DNA of 13,746 nt from Thioalkalivibrio nitratireducens. GTDB taxonomy: Bacteria > Pseudomonadota > Gammaproteobacteria > Ectothiorhodospirales > Ectothiorhodospiraceae. A model generated the notes under the pieces. That model had not been told where the DNA came from and made no database searches. It saw only the letters and a list, made by a program, of their open reading frames with translations. The stretch is from the NCBI GenBank assembly GCA_011390385.1, contig JAABSN010000084.1, forward strand, positions 1 through 13,746, given 5' to 3'. Shown here one piece after another: positions 1-7,417 of the stretch; position 1 is the stretch's first letter; every line of letters starts with the position of its first letter. The translations under genes and the position numbers were made by a program.

Positions 1-523
1 TCAGCTTGATGTGGGTGTCGCTGCCGGTCTGATCTCCGAAGCGCACCTTGTACCCGACTGCGGCGCCGATCTCCGATCCCAGTTCCTCGGCGATGCGCCC
101 GGCCACCGAACGGGCGGCGATCCGCCGGGGCTGGGTATGGCCGATCAGGCCGCGTCGGCCGCGGCCTGCGTCGAGGCAGAGTTTCGGCAGTTGCGTGGTC
201 TTGCCGGACCCGGTTTCGCCGCAGAGAACAAGCACGGGGTGATCGCGGATTGCCTCGACGATCCGGTCGCGCTCGGCATGAATCGGCAAGTCGCCGGCAT
301 AGCGCGTTGCCGGAAGGGTCGATCGAAATGCCTCCGCTTTCCGGATGGCTGCATCGAAGCGCTGACGTGCCTGGTCGAGCAGGCGGTCCGCGGGCTGGCG
401 ACGGCCGAGGCGCCGTTTCGCGCGCTCCAGGAGCTCCTGCACTGCGGGCTCGTCGGCCCGCAGCATTGCCTCCAGACGGGCCTCGATCTGCCGGGCCGGG
501 GCAACGGCATCGGGTTCTCCCAT
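1..523 (-). CDS. hrpA: ATP-dependent RNA helicase HrpA, N-terminal part (runs off the left edge)
   Basis: This is the first 174 codons of a DEAH-box RNA helicase; the gene continues beyond base 1. Seen: an N-terminal helical, Arg-rich extension (residues about 1-80), then the Walker A motif GETGSGKT at 102-109, motif Ia around the QPRRIAARSVAGRIAEE stretch at 131-147, and the segment VGYKVRFGDQT at 156-166, which is characteristic of the HrpA/DEAH family. Known for the family: NTP-dependent unwinding or remodelling of RNA, including mRNA processing and ribosome rescue roles in E. coli. The start is the ATG whose A is shared with the TGA stop of the upstream SPOR gene (TGATG). No strong Shine-Dalgarno is visible, so translational coupling to that gene is likely. 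The helicase core after motif Ia and the C-terminal domains are not in the window, so HrpA rather than another DEAH member rests on the N-terminal match. The identification is still firm. Confidence 0.93.
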   Translation of the reverse strand, partial: MGEPDAVAPARQIEARLEAMLRADEPAVQELLERAKRRLGRRQPADRLLDQARQRFDAAIRKAEAFRSTLPATRYAGDLPIHAERDRIVEAIRDHPVLVLCGETGSGKTTQLPKLCLDAGRGRRGLIGHTQPRRIAARSVAGRIAEELGSEIGAAVGYKVRFGDQTGSDTHIKL

Positions 524-1125
524 CAGGAGGCAGGGAGGCGCAGCACCTCGATATTCTCACTGCGCAGACGTTCCAGCGCGTTATTCACCTGGGTCTCGCT
601 GGCAAACGGACCCAGATAGACGCGATGAAAGCGCTGGCCGTTGACCCGGACCTCACGGATATTCGCCTGCAAGCCGACCATGGCCAGCCGCGCTTTCATT
701 TCGTCCGCCTGCGCGAACTGGCGGAAGGAGCCGGTCTGCAGCAACACACGGCCTCCCGTACCCGGAGTCGTTTGCGGTACCGGAGTCGGTGCCGGAGTCG
801 GGCGGGCTGCCGAAGGCTGTTCCGGCGCTGGCCCGGGGATGCGCACCTCGTCGCTCGGAAGCAGCTCGTAAAACTGGAAACGGGTGGTTTCCTGGGCGGG
901 CGCCGTGACCTTCGGCGCCGCTTCCGGGGCGGGTTCCGAGGGACTGGGTGTGCCGTGGGTCAGCCAGCCAGGATCCTGGCCCATGCGGTCTGCGCCCTGG
1001 AGGTACAGCACCGCGGCCACGGCGAGACCGACCACCATGCCGGCGAGCAGCCACACCCACCCCGGCGTCGGCCGTCTGGATTCGGTGGACGCCGGCTTGC
1101 GCCGAACCTTGCGTGCCTGCGCCAT
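523..1125 (-). CDS. SPOR-domain membrane protein (FtsN-like architecture)
   Basis: A 200-residue bitopic inner-membrane protein. Seen: a short basic cytoplasmic tail (residues 1-20), one transmembrane helix (about 22-42), a Pro/Ala/Thr-rich periplasmic linker (about 55-122), and a C-terminal SPOR domain (about 126-198) containing LQTGSFRQFAQADEMKARL and the closing RVYLGPFAS strand-turn. A FYELLPSDEV segment at 86-95 resembles a conserved patch in the SPOR proteins encoded next to argS in pseudomonads. Known for SPOR domains: binding to denuded septal peptidoglycan, which brings the protein to the division site. A role in cell division is therefore inferred, and true FtsN function cannot be claimed from sequence. 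The start ATG lies 9 bp after the argS stop, with AGGA seven bases upstream. The gene ends in a one-base overlap with hrpA, so the three genes look cotranscribed. Confidence 0.88.
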   Translation of the reverse strand: MAQARKVRRKPASTESRRPTPGWVWLLAGMVVGLAVAAVLYLQGADRMGQDPGWLTHGTPSPSEPAPEAAPKVTAPAQETTRFQFYELLPSDEVRIPGPAPEQPSAARPTPAPTPVPQTTPGTGGRVLLQTGSFRQFAQADEMKARLAMVGLQANIREVRVNGQRFHRVYLGPFASETQVNNALERLRSENIEVLRLPAS

Positions 1126-1134
1126 GATCAGATC

Positions 1135-2895
1135 CTACATGCTTTCGGGTGCACTGACACCGAGGAGCTTCAGGCCGTTCGCCAGCACCTGCCGGATCCC
1201 GACGATCAGTGCCAGACGCGCGGACACCAGTTCCGCTTCCTCGGCGTTCATGAATGGAACCGCATTGTAGTAGGCATGGAAAGCGGCCGCGAGATCACGC
1301 AGATACTGGGCGAGTTGATGCGGCTCGTAGGCCATTGCAGCTGCGGCCACGACTTCGGGGAAACGGTCGAGTGTTGCCAGAAGCTCGGTTTCCGGATCCA
1401 GATTCAGCCGGGCGATCTCCGGGCCGTCGGCAGAGGCGGCATCGAGCCCGCGGTCGGCCGCCCCACGCAATACACTGCAGATTCGGGCATGGGCGTACTG
1501 GATGTAGTACATGGGATTGTCGTTGGACTGGCTCTTGGCCAGTTCCAGGTCGAAGTCGAGGTGCTGATCGCAGCGCCGCTGCACATAGAAGAAGCGCGCG
1601 GCGTCGTCGCCGACATCCTCGCGGAGTTCGCGCAGGGTGACGAAGCTGCCGGAGCGCGTGGACATCTGTACCCGTTCGTTGCCGCGGTAAAGGATGGCGA
1701 ACTGTACCAGCAACACGTCGAGGCGGCTGTCGTCGAGGCCGAGCGCAGTCAGCGCGGCGCGTACCCGCGCGACGTAGCCGTGGTGGTCGGCGCCCCAGAC
1801 GTTGATCATCCGGTCGAAGCCGCGCTCGAACTTTTCCCGGTGGTAAGCGATGTCGGACGCGAAGTACGTGTACTCGCCGTTCTCGCGGCGCACGACGCGG
1901 TCCTTGTCGTCGCCGTGATCGGTGGAGCGGAACCACAGGGCGCCGTCCTTCTCGTACAGAGCGCCACGTTCCTGCAGCAGGGCCACGGCTGCGTCGATGG
2001 CCCCGGAGTCCGCCAGGCTGCGTTCGGAGAACCAGTTCTGGTATTGCACTCCGAAGGCCCCGAGATCGCCGCGGATGTCATCGAGGATCGCGTTCAGGCC
2101 ATGGTCGAAGAACTGCCGGTAGAGGTTCGGTCCGAGAAGGTCGACGGCGCGATTCACCAGGGCGTCGATGTAGGCCTCCTTGTCGCCCCCCTCGGGCTCG
2201 TCGGGCGGCAGGCCGTGCAGCACCTGCTCCGCCGGGTGCGCGCCGGCATCGCCCAGCAGCACCGAGAGATCATCGGCGATATCGCGGACATAGTCGCCGC
2301 GGTATCCGTTGGCGGGGAACGGCAGGACGACACCCCGCTTCTCCAGGTAGCGTACCCAGACACTCGCGGCGAGGATATTCATCTGCCGTCCCGCGTCGTT
2401 CACGTAATACTCGCGCGTGACGTCGAAACCGCAGAATGCCAGCAGATCAGCGACGGTGGCACCGTACGCCGCGCCGCGTCCATGACCGACATGTAGCGGT
2501 CCGGTCGGGTTCGCCGACACGAACTCGATCTGGACGGTCTGGCCGGCACCAATGTCGGAACGCCCGTAATCGGCGCGCGCGGCGGCGATGGCCTGCAGCA
2601 CTGCGAAACGCGCGCTCTCCTCGAGCCGGAAATTGATGAAACCCGGTCCCGCAATCTCGACGGCGGCGAGGCCCGGTACCGTGGGAAACGCGGCCTGCAA
2701 CCGTTCGGCGATTTCCCTCGGCTTGCGCCGCGCGGGACGCGCGAGTTGCATGGCCAGGTTCGCCGCGAAATCGCCGTGGTCACGCTCGCGGGTACGGGTC
2801 AGCCGCACCTCGATGCCGTGGTCTTCCGGCACGACACCGTCGTGCACAAGTTGGGTGAGCGCCGACTCCAGCGCCTGCTCGAGGATTTCTTTCAA
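1135..2895 (-). CDS. argS: Arginyl-tRNA synthetase
   Basis: A 586-residue class I aminoacyl-tRNA synthetase that charges tRNA-Arg with arginine in the cytosol. Seen: the N-terminal tRNA-binding add-on domain with [14 protein letters not shown] (about 39-52); the nucleotide-binding motif [18 protein letters not shown] (125-142), where HVGH (135-138) is the HIGH signature; [12 protein letters not shown] (161-172); [11 protein letters not shown] (341-351); and WGADHHGY (366-373). The KMSKS position reads MSTRS (410-414). Many ArgRS enzymes lack canonical KMSKS, so this is not a defect. The C-terminal helical anticodon-binding domain is intact and ends in [13 protein letters not shown]. Length is normal for the family. 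The start is TTG, because no ATG or GTG precedes the conserved N terminus, and no good Shine-Dalgarno is visible. priA lies upstream across a 140-bp gap with REP elements. Confidence 0.97.
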   Translation of the reverse strand: MKEILEQALESALTQLVHDGVVPEDHGIEVRLTRTRERDHGDFAANLAMQLARPARRKPREIAERLQAAFPTVPGLAAVEIAGPGFINFRLEESARFAVLQAIAAARADYGRSDIGAGQTVQIEFVSANPTGPLHVGHGRGAAYGATVADLLAFCGFDVTREYYVNDAGRQMNILAASVWVRYLEKRGVVLPFPANGYRGDYVRDIADDLSVLLGDAGAHPAEQVLHGLPPDEPEGGDKEAYIDALVNRAVDLLGPNLYRQFFDHGLNAILDDIRGDLGAFGVQYQNWFSERSLADSGAIDAAVALLQERGALYEKDGALWFRSTDHGDDKDRVVRRENGEYTYFASDIAYHREKFERGFDRMINVWGADHHGYVARVRAALTALGLDDSRLDVLLVQFAILYRGNERVQMSTRSGSFVTLRELREDVGDDAARFFYVQRRCDQHLDFDLELAKSQSNDNPMYYIQYAHARICSVLRGAADRGLDAASADGPEIARLNLDPETELLATLDRFPEVVAAAAMAYEPHQLAQYLRDLAAAFHAYYNAVPFMNAEEAELVSARLALIVGIRQVLANGLKLLGVSAPESM

Positions 2896-2970
2896 TGCCG
2901 TGATAACCGATTGCGGAAGAAAGCCCGTTATCTTAACCCAACCCGCCCATCAGGCGTGATTCATATCGTG

Positions 2971-3030
2971 CAGGAGCGACCTCTGGTCGCGATTCGGGGT
3001 TCGGCTGATCGCAGCTGGAAGCCGCTCCAA
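2971..3030. repeat. REP-type doublet (BIME-like) between priA and argS
   Basis: Two REP-like units face each other. The first, on the plus strand at 2973-2994, begins GGAGCGACCTCTGGTCGCGA and folds as a 6-bp stem (GCGACC/GGTCGC) with a TCT loop. The second, on the minus strand at 3008-3028, reads GGAGCGGCTTCCAGCTGCGA and folds similarly with one G-T wobble. The GGAGCG...CGCGA consensus with opposed units is the known gammaproteobacterial REP/BIME class, spread by RAYT transposases of the TnpA-REP family. Here it sits after the priA stop on the minus strand and within the argS leader, so it could affect mRNA stability or termination. No RAYT gene is in the window. Confidence 0.75.
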
Positions 3031-3035
3031 CGGGG

Positions 3036-5219
3036 TCAGGAAAGGGTGATGGGGTCGACGTCGATGCTGACGCGAAGGTTGCGTGGGGAAGGGTTCCGCT
3101 GCCAGTGCTCGCGCGCATTGGTGAGCGTCCGATGCAGGGGCTTGCGGCTGGCCGACGCCAGCAGGATCTGCTCGCGGTAACGACGGTTTACCCGGTGCCG
3201 GGGCGCCGGTGCGGGTCCGAGAACCCGGACATCGCCGGCGTGGCGGCGCAGCTGTTCGGCGATCTCCCCGGCGTGTTGTGCACTGGCGTCGGGGGTTGGA
3301 CCGTCGATGCGGATCAGGGCAAGAAAACCGAACGGTGGCATGCCGCTGCTGCGGCGCTCGTTCAGCAGGGGCTCGACCATGGCCGGATAATCGCCGGTAC
3401 GCAGGCTCAGCATCAACGGGTGCTCGGGATGACCGGTCTGTACCAGTACAGTACCGGGTTCGCCGCCGCGGCCGGCGCGTCCGGCCGCCTGCAGGACCAA
3501 TTGCAGGGTCTGTTCGGTCGCACGCAGGTCGACACTGAACAACCCCTGGTCGACGTCGATCACCCCGACCAGGCCGACCCGGGGGAAGTCATGGCCCTTG
3601 GCGAGCATCTGCGTGCCGACCACGATGCCGGCATCCATCGCGCGGATGCTTTCCAGACAGTGTTCCAGCTCGCCACGCCGGCGGATACTGTCCCGATCCA
3701 GCCGGACCATCGGGACCTCGGGAAAGTGACGCGAAAGCGCCCGTTCCAGGCGTTGGGTTCCGAATCCCTGGTGGGTCAGTGGCTGGCCGCACTGCGGGCA
3801 GGAGTCGGCGAGCCGCGCGCTGAAACCACAAAGGTGGCAGATCGACTGTCGTGCCGCCGCATGCACGGTCAGGCGCGCATCGCAGTGCGGGCAGTCGGCA
3901 ACCCATCCGCAGTGGTCACAGGCCAGCACGCGGGCGAACCCCCGGCGATTGAGCAGGATGAAACACTGGCGGCCCGCGGCCAGGTTTTCGCGGATCGCAT
4001 CCAGCAGCGGGCTGGAAAGACCTTCGTCGGGACGGTGCACGCGGGTGTTCACACAGCGCACGGGCGGTGGCTGTGAACCATCCGGACGGGTACGCAGGTG
4101 CAGGTGCCGATAGCGTCCTTCGCGTGCCTTCAGCAGCGTCTCCAGTGTCGGTGTCGCGGAGCCGAGGACGACCGGGATGGATTCGATGTGACCACGCATG
4201 ATGGCAAGATCGCGCGCATGGTAGCGCAGGCCGTCCTGCTGCTTGTAGGCCGGGTCGTGTTCCTCGTCGACGATGATCAGCCCGAGCCGGGGCAGTGGAG
4301 TGAACAGTGCCGAGCGGGTGCCGAGCAGCAGGCCTCGGCGTCCAAGGCGGGCGTTGTCCCAGACCCGTAGCCGTTCGCCCGCCGCAAGTCCCGAGTGCAG
4401 CGCTGCGACCTGACCGGGGAAACGTCGACTGATCCGCCCGATGAGCTGCGGTGTCAGGGCGATCTCCGGAACCAGTATCAGGATCTGAAGATCCCGGGCC
4501 AGCATGTGCGCCGCTGCCTCCAGGTAAACCTCGGTCTTGCCGCTGCCGGTAACCCCGTCCAGCAGGAATACGGCGCGCTGGCCCGAGTGCCCGGCGATGG
4601 TGGTGACGGCCTGCTGCTGTTCCCCGGTCAGGCCGACTGCGGGGCTGCCCGCGGGTGGACACTCGGTCGGCGCTTCGACGGTTTCGATCAAGCCGCGCGT
4701 TGCCAGACGTTCGAGCTCGCTCCGGCGCAGTCCAAGCCCGGTCAAGTCGTTCAGGATTTCCAGCGAAAGCGCCGCGTCCGCACTCCGCAGCCCTTCAATG
4801 ACGGCCTGCTGACGCGGACCCAGCCGTGTCGGTTGCGTGGTCTCTTTCAACTGCCAAGGGAGGTCCGGCGGTTCTGGTGCGGGTAACGCCTTGCCTGCAC
4901 GCAATGTCGGCGGCAGGGCGTTCAGAATGACCTCACCGATCGGATGATGGTAGTAGCGGGCGGCGAAGCGCAGCAGTTCCAGAATCGTGGGCGGAAGGAT
5001 CGGCCCGGGGTCCAGGACTTCGTCCACGGGGCGAATTCGAGCCGGGTCGACACTTGATGCCTCGGCCGTCTCGAGGACGATACCGATCTGCTCGGAGCGA
5101 CCGAAGGGCAATCGGACGCGTTGGCCAACGGCCGGTTGCCTGCCATCCGGGCAGGCATAGTCGAAAAGCTGGTCCAGCGGTCGGTCCAGCGCCACTCGGA
5201 TGAATGCCTGCCGTTGCAT
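3036..5219 (-). CDS. priA: Primosomal replication restart helicase PriA
   Basis: A 727-residue superfamily 2 helicase that recognises stalled or repaired forks and starts reloading of the replicative helicase. Seen: the 3'-DNA-binding domain (about 1-110, including FDYACPDGRQPAVGQRVRLP); a linker or winged-helix segment (about 130-185); Walker A GVTGSGKT (222-229); the DEEH box (318-321); GSATPTLE (353-360); eight zinc-ligand cysteines in CxxC pairs (434/437, 443/446, 461/464, 474/477) interrupting the second helicase lobe; GTQMLAKGHDFP; and the QAAGRAGRG motif VI. The length matches E. coli PriA (732 residues). The open frame extends upstream to 5375, but homology starts at MQRQAFIRVALDRPL, so the ATG at 5219 is chosen. 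The upstream extension would translate through DnaA-box sequences and is thought to be non-coding. No clear Shine-Dalgarno is seen at this start. Confidence 0.97.
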   Translation of the reverse strand: MQRQAFIRVALDRPLDQLFDYACPDGRQPAVGQRVRLPFGRSEQIGIVLETAEASSVDPARIRPVDEVLDPGPILPPTILELLRFAARYYHHPIGEVILNALPPTLRAGKALPAPEPPDLPWQLKETTQPTRLGPRQQAVIEGLRSADAALSLEILNDLTGLGLRRSELERLATRGLIETVEAPTECPPAGSPAVGLTGEQQQAVTTIAGHSGQRAVFLLDGVTGSGKTEVYLEAAAHMLARDLQILILVPEIALTPQLIGRISRRFPGQVAALHSGLAAGERLRVWDNARLGRRGLLLGTRSALFTPLPRLGLIIVDEEHDPAYKQQDGLRYHARDLAIMRGHIESIPVVLGSATPTLETLLKAREGRYRHLHLRTRPDGSQPPPVRCVNTRVHRPDEGLSSPLLDAIRENLAAGRQCFILLNRRGFARVLACDHCGWVADCPHCDARLTVHAAARQSICHLCGFSARLADSCPQCGQPLTHQGFGTQRLERALSRHFPEVPMVRLDRDSIRRRGELEHCLESIRAMDAGIVVGTQMLAKGHDFPRVGLVGVIDVDQGLFSVDLRATEQTLQLVLQAAGRAGRGGEPGTVLVQTGHPEHPLMLSLRTGDYPAMVEPLLNERRSSGMPPFGFLALIRIDGPTPDASAQHAGEIAEQLRRHAGDVRVLGPAPAPRHRVNRRYREQILLASASRKPLHRTLTNAREHWQRNPSPRNLRVSIDVDPITLS

Positions 5220-5283
5220 GGAAAACAAGTCTACGGCAAGGGTGCTATCGATGGGCTGCGGTGCTGGCCGAATGGGTACCGAG

Positions 5284-5496
5284 TTATCCACCAATCCTGT
5301 GGATAAGTCTGTGGATAGTCGTGGGGTAGTGGCTTGAGAGCCTTGTCCCATAAGGACTTGTCTCGAATCGGTCAAAAAACGTTCAATTTTAAAATAACTA
5401 ATAAAAACAATTAACTATGAACATTTCGTAAAATTTTGCCAAGGAAATGCAGGCTAAGTGGTCCTCGACGGGGCCTTGCACCCGGATTGTGCATAA
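5284..5496. other. DnaA-box cluster around an A+T-rich segment: candidate replication origin or DnaA-regulated promoter
   Basis: Seen directly: TTATCCACC at 5284-5292 (one mismatch to the DnaA consensus TTATCCACA); TGTGGATAA at 5298-5306 (perfect box, minus strand); TGTGGATAG at 5310-5318 (one mismatch, minus strand); and TGTGCATAA at 5488-5496 (fits TTATNCACA, minus strand). Between them, 5373-5437 has 11 G/C in 65 bases, in otherwise GC-rich DNA. Boxes beside an A+T-rich unwinding element are the standard build of bacterial origins. Against this, neither dnaA, dnaN, gidA nor rpmH is adjacent, and the three clustered boxes sit just where a priA promoter would be expected, so DnaA control of priA or a DnaA-titration site is equally possible. 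Confidence 0.5.
5347..5375 (-). promoter_or_regulatory. Weak candidate sigma-70 promoter for priA
   Basis: On the minus strand, TTGACC (plus positions 5370-5375) is followed after 17 bases by TATGGG (5347-5352). The -35 is good (5 of 6) but the -10 is poor (3 of 6). It lies at the edge of the A+T-rich segment, and transcription would start just upstream of the three clustered DnaA-box sites, which could then act as operators. Position and -35 support it; the -10 does not. Confidence 0.25.
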
Positions 5497-5606
5497 CTTC
5501 TGGCGTAAAGGTCGCCAATCACTTGACAGAGACGATGAAACCTCGTGCGGAAGTCATGGCGCAGATGGCCAGGCAGAAACGTCACGACACCCCGCAGGAT
5601 GAAGCC

Positions 5607-5715
5607 CGTAGGGTGCCAATGAGCGCAGCGAATTGCACCGGTCGCGGCCCGGTAGCCTGCGGTCCAGGCCTGCGTGGTATCGGTGCGGTTCGGCTGCGCC
5701 TCACCGCACCCTACG
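5607..5715 (+). repeat. Dispersed MITE-like repeat, copy A
   Basis: A 109-bp element with perfect 10-bp ends (CGTAGGGTGC and GCACCCTACG). The left arm (5607-5640) and right arm (5681-5715) are imperfect inverted repeats of each other over about 34 bases and flank a 40-bp variable core. The left arm contains GAGCGCAGCGAATTGCACCG and the right arm GGTGCGGTTCGGCTGCGCC; both are shared nearly unchanged with copies at 8741 and 9743. The right arm also folds on itself (GGTGCGG 5682-5688 with CCGCACC 5704-5710). It follows the pntB stop by 11 bp on the minus strand and may cap that transcript. No coding capacity is credible. Confidence 0.8.
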
Positions 5716-5726
5716 AGATCCACCAT

Positions 5727-7124
5727 TCACCCGATTTCCTTGATCGCGTGGATCAGTTCGGAGGCGGCTTTCTGGCCATCGCCGTAGAGCATCCGGGTGT
5801 TGTCGGCGTAGAACAGATGGTTCTCGATTCCCGAGAACCCGGCGCCGCGGCCGCGCTTGATCACGATCACGTTCTTTGCCTGGTCGGCGTTCAGAATCGG
5901 CATGCCGTAGATCGGGCTGTCGGGATCGGTGCGGGCGACCGGGTTCACCACGTCGTTGGCGCCGATGACGATGGCGACGTCGGCGGTCTTGAACTCGTTG
6001 TTGATCTCGTCGAGGTCGTAGATGATGTCGTAGGGAACGCCGGCCTCGGCGAGCAGCACGTTCATGTGCCCGGGCATGCGCCCGGCAACCGGATGGATCG
6101 CGAATTTCACCGCGACGTCGCGATCGATCAGAAGCTGCGTGAGTTCCCAGATCTTGTGTTGCGCCTGGGCCACGGCCATTCCGTAGCCGGGGACGATGAT
6201 CACCTTGTTGGCGAACGCCATCATGATGCCGGCGTCGGGCGCATCGATCGGTTTCAGGCTGCCGCCCACGGCTTCGGCTTCCGCACCACTGCTGCTGCCG
6301 AACTGCTTGAACAACACGTTGCTGATCTTGCGGTTCATCGCCTTCGCCATCAGCTGGGTGAGCAGAGTGCCGGCGGCACCGACCACGATACCGGCGATCA
6401 TCAGCGCCGGATTGTCGAGCACCAGACCCTTGAAACCGACCGCAAGGCCGGTCAGGGCGTTGTACAGCGAGATCACGACGGGCATGTCGGCGCCGCCGAT
6501 CGGCAGCGTCATCAGCACCCCGAAGGCCAGGGCAAGCACGAAGAACAGCAGCAGCACGACGCTGTTCACGTCGCCGCCGCTCAGGGCCAGGGAGAACCCG
6601 AGGATGATGATCAGCGCGAACAGGCCGAGGTTCACCCATTGCTGCGCCGGGAAATGCACGGTCTTGTCCATCAGCCCCTGCAGCTTGGCGAAGGCGACCA
6701 TCGAGCCGGAGAAGGCGATCGAGCCAATCAGCGAACCGAGCACGGCGATGGCGAGGATTACGTCCGAGGCCGTCTCGGGGTCGGCCTGCAGCAGGTAAAT
6801 GGCACCGATACCGGCTGCGGCACCGCCGCCCATGCCGTTGTACAGCGCGATCATCTGCGGCATGTCGGTCATCGCGACTTTCCTGCCGCTCCACCAGGCG
6901 AGACCGCCGCCAATCGCGATGCCGAGGATGATCAGCAGGTAGTTGACGGTACCGTGGACCTCCGGGTGGGCAAAGGTGACGACGGTAGCCAGCACCATGC
7001 CGATGCCCGCCCAGACGATGCCGCGCCGCGCCGTGGTCGGCGAGGCCATCTGCTTCAGGCCGACGATGAACAGGATCGCGGCGATGAAGTACGCGATGTT
7101 GATGACGGTCATGACCAGGCTCAT
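5727..7124 (-). CDS. pntB: NAD(P) transhydrogenase subunit beta
   Basis: A 465-residue inner-membrane subunit of the proton-translocating transhydrogenase, which couples proton re-entry to hydride transfer from NADH to NADP+ and supplies NADPH. Seen: an N-terminal half with about eight or nine hydrophobic helices (domain II, residues about 3-260), a linker, and the C-terminal NADP(H)-binding domain III (about 290-465). That domain has GYGMAVAQAQ (313-322), HPVAGRMPGHMNVLLAEAGVP (344-364), the loop VIGANDVVNP (386-395) and KRGRGAGFSG (423-432). The length is normal. The start ATG shares one base with the pntAB stop (TAATG) and has a strong GGGAGG six bases upstream, so it is translated with its partners. 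Repeat copy A begins directly after its stop. Confidence 0.97.
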   Translation of the reverse strand: MSLVMTVINIAYFIAAILFIVGLKQMASPTTARRGIVWAGIGMVLATVVTFAHPEVHGTVNYLLIILGIAIGGGLAWWSGRKVAMTDMPQMIALYNGMGGGAAAGIGAIYLLQADPETASDVILAIAVLGSLIGSIAFSGSMVAFAKLQGLMDKTVHFPAQQWVNLGLFALIIILGFSLALSGGDVNSVVLLLFFVLALAFGVLMTLPIGGADMPVVISLYNALTGLAVGFKGLVLDNPALMIAGIVVGAAGTLLTQLMAKAMNRKISNVLFKQFGSSSGAEAEAVGGSLKPIDAPDAGIMMAFANKVIIVPGYGMAVAQAQHKIWELTQLLIDRDVAVKFAIHPVAGRMPGHMNVLLAEAGVPYDIIYDLDEINNEFKTADVAIVIGANDVVNPVARTDPDSPIYGMPILNADQAKNVIVIKRGRGAGFSGIENHLFYADNTRMLYGDGQKAASELIHAIKEIG

Positions 7125-7417
7125 TACTTGCCTCCCTTGTTGCTGGTCTTGAACATCTCCAGCATGCGTTCGGTCACGACATAACCGCCGACCGCGTTAC
7201 CGGCCGCGAGGATGACCGCGATGAAGCCGACGAGTTGTTCCAGCGGGGTGGCTGCGTGGCCGAGCGCGACCATGGTGCCCACGAGCACGATGCCATGGAC
7301 GAAGTTCGAGCCCGACATCAGCGGGGTGTGCAGGATCACCGGTACCTTGGAGATGACCTCGTAGCCGGTGAAGGCCGCGAGCATGAAGATGTACAGCGCG
7401 ACGAAACCCTCGATCAT
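7124..7417 (-). CDS. pntAB: NAD(P) transhydrogenase subunit alpha, membrane part
   Basis: A 97-residue membrane protein corresponding to the transmembrane part of the alpha subunit. In E. coli it is fused to the NAD-binding part; here it is separate, as in many alpha- and gammaproteobacteria with three-gene transhydrogenases. Seen: three hydrophobic helices (about 2-22, 37-54 and 60-82), with the family pattern HTPLMSGSNFVHGIVLVG (30-47) and GNAVGGYVVTERMLEMF (73-89). It combines with PntB to form the proton channel (domain II). The start ATG overlaps the pntAA stop by 4 bp (ATGA) and has GGGAG seven bases upstream; its stop overlaps pntB by one base. This fixes the three genes as an operon. 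Confidence 0.95.
   Translation of the reverse strand: MIEGFVALYIFMLAAFTGYEVISKVPVILHTPLMSGSNFVHGIVLVGTMVALGHAATPLEQLVGFIAVILAAGNAVGGYVVTERMLEMFKTSNKGGK

Larger units (their letters stand above)
5220..5726. other. Intergenic region between pntB (3' end) and priA (5' end), no gene
   Basis: This 507-bp gap contains, from left to right, the probable priA leader with a DnaA-box cluster, a weak priA promoter candidate, a very A+T-rich segment at 5373-5437, another DnaA-box-like site at 5488-5496, and repeat copy A at 5607-5715, which ends 11 bp from the pntB stop. Open frames crossing this region translate the repeat and show no protein-like features, so no gene is called. Confidence 0.7.

Noticed and set aside
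410..414. Residues 410-414 of ArgRS (MSTRS) as a lost KMSKS catalytic motif (residue numbers, not bases)
   Set aside because: Many functional ArgRS enzymes lack canonical KMSKS; the rest of the protein is intact.
250..2496. A long 748-codon plus-strand frame opposite hrpA, the SPOR gene and argS
   Set aside because: Antisense shadow of well-identified minus-strand genes in GC-rich DNA; its composition is Arg/His/Gly-rich with no domain.
5220..5375. N-terminal extension of PriA by 52 residues from a TTG at 5375
   Set aside because: PriA homology begins at MQRQAFIRVALD; the extension reads through DnaA-box sequence and would make the protein longer than the family norm.
5454..5726. A 90-codon minus-strand frame and plus-strand frames crossing the gap after pntB
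   Set aside because: They translate repeat copy A and its flanks; there is no conserved motif, and similar frames recur wherever the repeat occurs.
5436..7184. A 582-codon plus-strand frame opposite pntB
   Set aside because: Antisense shadow; its His/Asp/Val-rich, low-complexity sequence is the mirror of the pntB codons.
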